From Spongospora subterranea (Eukaryota; Endomyxa; Phytomyxea; Plasmodiophorida; Plasmodiophoridae): a stretch of DNA of 19,429 nt. The translations under genes were made by a program, and so were the position numbers. Shown here one piece after another: positions 17,605 through 19,429 of the stretch (within the stretch, counting starts at the first letter, position 1; the number at the start of each line of letters is the position of its first letter). The stretch spans positions 8,212 to 27,640 of the forward strand of contig OUQQ01000432.1 of the NCBI GenBank assembly GCA_900404475.1. The letters run 5' to 3'. The notes beneath the pieces are model-generated. The model was given only the letters and a program-made list of their open reading frames with translations. It searched no databases and was not told where the DNA came from.

Positions 17605-18889
17605 CTAGCCTCGTTCTGATTGGTATTCCATTGATCCCGATGATGATCCTGTTACGCCAGAAGTTGGTCTTGATCCCGATGATGGTAAATTCGGCTGGTC
17701 AGAAAATCCTGTTGCGCCAGAAGTTGATCTTGAAGACGAATCTCGTGCTGGCTGAGGTTGCATCGATTCTGGTAACTTCGGTTCTTGTTCGAATATTGGT
17801 TCCAGCATCTTGTCAGGATGGAATAAACGCGCATTCCCTAGCATCAGAGATACAATCGCTTCATTGTCAGCCACGGTGTGTCCATCTGAAGATAATGTTT
17901 TTGCAAACGTAAAGCGTTCTTTATCAAAAACTGCCATATCGATTGATATAAGACGACGGTTGTTGATGTCCAGTAACCTCCAAGCCTTCTGACGAGAACG
18001 ATAACCCAACATGACGGCTGGTGCTGCACGTTCATCCCATTTTCGACGTAACTGATCAGGAATCCTATACCATGCTTTGCTTCCAAAGACCCGGCGATGA
18101 TTTAGCAATGGACGTCGACCATGCCATGCCTCGAAGGGAGTCTTCCCTCTCGTTCGGTGGATTCTTCGATTATATAGGTTCACTGCTGTATCAATCGCAT
18201 CTTCCCAGAATTGCTTCTCCAAGCCTGCATGTATTCGAATGCATTCTGCCATCTCTAGCAATGTGCGGTTTACTCGTTCAGCAACACCGTTGTGTTCTGG
18301 TGTATATCGTACTGTTGTTCGATATGAGATTCCTTCGTCTAGTAACCATTTTTGTAGATTTGCAGACATATATTCCCCTCCGTTATCAATTTGAAGCGAA
18401 ATGAGCTGTTCGAGTTTTGTTCCTTTATACCGAGTTGTTTGTTTTGCGAATTCTCTAACCCGGGAAGCAACGTCTGACTTGCTTCGCAAAAGATAAAGCC
18501 AGACAAACCGACTGTGGTCGTCGATGAAGATCACGACATACCGAGCACCAGATAAAAATACTGGGACAGGAAATGGGCTCATCACATCGGAATATACTAA
18601 CTGGAGTGGCTTACAGATCGACGGTCTGGAGCTCTTGAAGGATACGGTCCACGTGTTCAGTTTCGCCTTGATGCATGCTTCACACCTGCTAACGCGATCT
18701 GTTCTTGTCTCACTTGGATTCCGGGTCTAATATTCAATAAATTCATTCTCAATAATGAGCGCAGAGATTGAAAATTGTAGCGTCCGAGACGGTGGTGCCA
18801 AAGTATTTCTGAATTCGAATTTCAAAAAAACCTGTTAGCGCCTACATCATTGAATTAAAGAGACAGGGAATATTGACGGATAAACAGAA
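17605..18889 (-). pseudogene. Ty1/copia gag-pre-integrase and integrase block, truncated before RT
   Basis: Minus strand. NSEILWHHRLGRYNFQSL (about 18820-18770) is the gag-pre-integrase zinc-binding region (LWHxRLGHxN type). A frame change near 18720 intervenes, then CEACIKAKLNTW and the integrase catalytic core: FIDDHSRFVWLYLL (first Asp), LQIDNGGEYMSANLQ (second Asp), TPEHNGVAERVNRTLLEM (Glu), and the LNHRRVFGSKAWYRIP and AVMLGYRSRQKAWRLL tail. All three catalytic acids are present in 326 uninterrupted codons (18585-17605). The frame then runs into a Ser-rich linker and stops; reverse transcriptase and RNase H are absent. The linker has an internal duplication, visible on the plus strand as CCAGAAGTTG[G/A]TCTTG twice. 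The copy is recent, since the long frame is intact, but rearranged at both ends. Confidence 0.9.
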
Positions 18890-19134
18890 CAAGGTTATTG
18901 TTTGCTCTGCGTCGTCGGACCACATTGTCGGTTGCTCTAAGCAATGGTTAATTGACTGTGGCTGTAATCATCATGTCACAAATGATGCAGAACTACTTAG
19001 AGAACCCAAACCATGTTCGAGTAGGGTGTCGTTGGGAGATGACCATGTGCTGGAGTCTGGGATGATTGGTTCTGTTCCAGTTATGTTGGGAGGAAAGCAA
19101 GCGGTGATGGAATCGGTAATTCACGTTCCCTCCA
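18890..19134 (+). mobile_element. Copia protease region, inverted copy (left arm)
   Basis: The plus strand encodes KQWLIDCGCNHHVTND with the putative catalytic Asp (DCG for the usual DSG), then VSLGDDHVLESGMIGSVP and VMESVIHVPS. It stops matching copia directly after HVPS, at the inversion junction. It is the reverse-orientation copy of the right arm, and its orientation is opposite to the adjacent integrase. Confidence 0.85.
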
Positions 19135-19429
19135 CGAGAGACCTCTTTTGCAGCTCATCCCAACTGACAGAAGATTCTTTCCCATGGAGGGAACGTGAAT
19201 TACCGATTCCATCACCGCTTGCTTTCCTCCCAACGTAACTGGAACAGAACCAATCATCCCAGGCTCCAGCACATGGTCATCTCCCAACGACACCCTACTC
19301 GAACATGGTTTGGGTTCTCTAAGTAGTTCTGCATCATTTGTGATATGATGATTCCAGCCACAGTCAATTAACCATTGCTTAGAGCAACCGACAATGTGAT
19401 CCGACGACGCAGAGTAAACAATAACCTTG
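19135..19429 (-). pseudogene. Copia protease region, native orientation (right arm plus spacer)
   Basis: Minus strand, same direction as the integrase: WLIDCGWNHHITND, then LGDDHVLEPGMIGSVPV, VIHVPSMGKNLLSVGMSC and KRGLS, the standard copia run from protease towards gag-pre-integrase (HVPxxxxNLLSV). After KRGLS the frame enters the inverted copy and becomes meaningless. This arm is therefore the original and the left arm the inserted or inverted duplicate. Start and Gag lie outside the window. Confidence 0.85.

Larger units (their letters stand above)
18890..19429. repeat. Large inverted repeat (245-bp arms, 50-bp spacer)
   Basis: 18890-19134 and 19185-19429 are reverse complements with about 6 mismatches and no indels by eye (about 97.6% identity). 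The spacer 19135-19184 continues the protease frame of the right arm only. The right arm reaches the window end, so the repeat may extend further. Confidence 0.95.

Overview
The window is eukaryotic nuclear DNA from a compact, intron-containing genome, most likely a protist. An oomycete-like or amoeba-like organism fits best, but the sequence alone does not fix the lineage. Evidence: canonical eukaryotic proteins (ESCRT-III Snf7, very-long-chain 3-hydroxyacyl-CoA dehydratase, an INO80-complex subunit, CAP-Gly, RCC1 and CKK domains), GT-AG introns mostly 43-111 nt that restore reading frames exactly, gene spacing of tens to a few hundred bp on alternating strands, and several classes of eukaryotic transposon. 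All exon models here were built by eye from splice signals plus frame and motif continuity.

Layout. 1-1200: decayed pogo/Tc1-type DDE transposase (-). 1598-2449: F-box-like/ankyrin-repeat protein (+). 2920-3892: HACD/PHS1 fatty-acid-elongation dehydratase, 3 exons (+). 4053-4671: unidentified 3-exon gene (-). 4730-6800: 8-exon gene (-) for a 504-residue protein joining an N-terminal CAP-Gly domain to an RCC1 propeller, the most unusual architecture here. 7155-7551: small single-membrane-span protein, 2 exons (-). 7709-8262: exons of an unidentified protein with one in-frame TAA (-). 8263-8779: Harbinger/DDE_4-type transposase with a frameshift (-). 8805-8964: 42-bp minisatellite. 9095-10127: Snf7/CHMP4, 5 exons (+). 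10157-10597: possible small 3-exon gene (+). 10730-11991: protein with a C-terminal CAMSAP-type CKK domain (+). 12168-12776: IES6/INO80C homologue with a YL1_C domain (-).

From 13140 onward the window is a transposon graveyard: a copia gag-protease relic, a hAT terminus with its dimerization domain, a Ty3/gypsy integrase tail, and a copia integrase block with a 245-bp inverted duplication of its protease region at the window edge. Embedded in it is an intact 483-codon intronless ORF (15298-16749, +) for a putative secreted protein with a signal peptide, a triple RQPYKYK repeat and a basic repetitive tail. This is the best candidate for a lineage-specific effector-like gene.

The left 13 kb is a gene-dense housekeeping block of membrane, ESCRT, microtubule and chromatin functions. 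The genes are not an operon. The proximity of a CAP-Gly protein and a CKK protein, two microtubule-end-associated domain types, within about 4 kb is notable but may be chance. No CRISPR, tRNA or rRNA genes were recognised.
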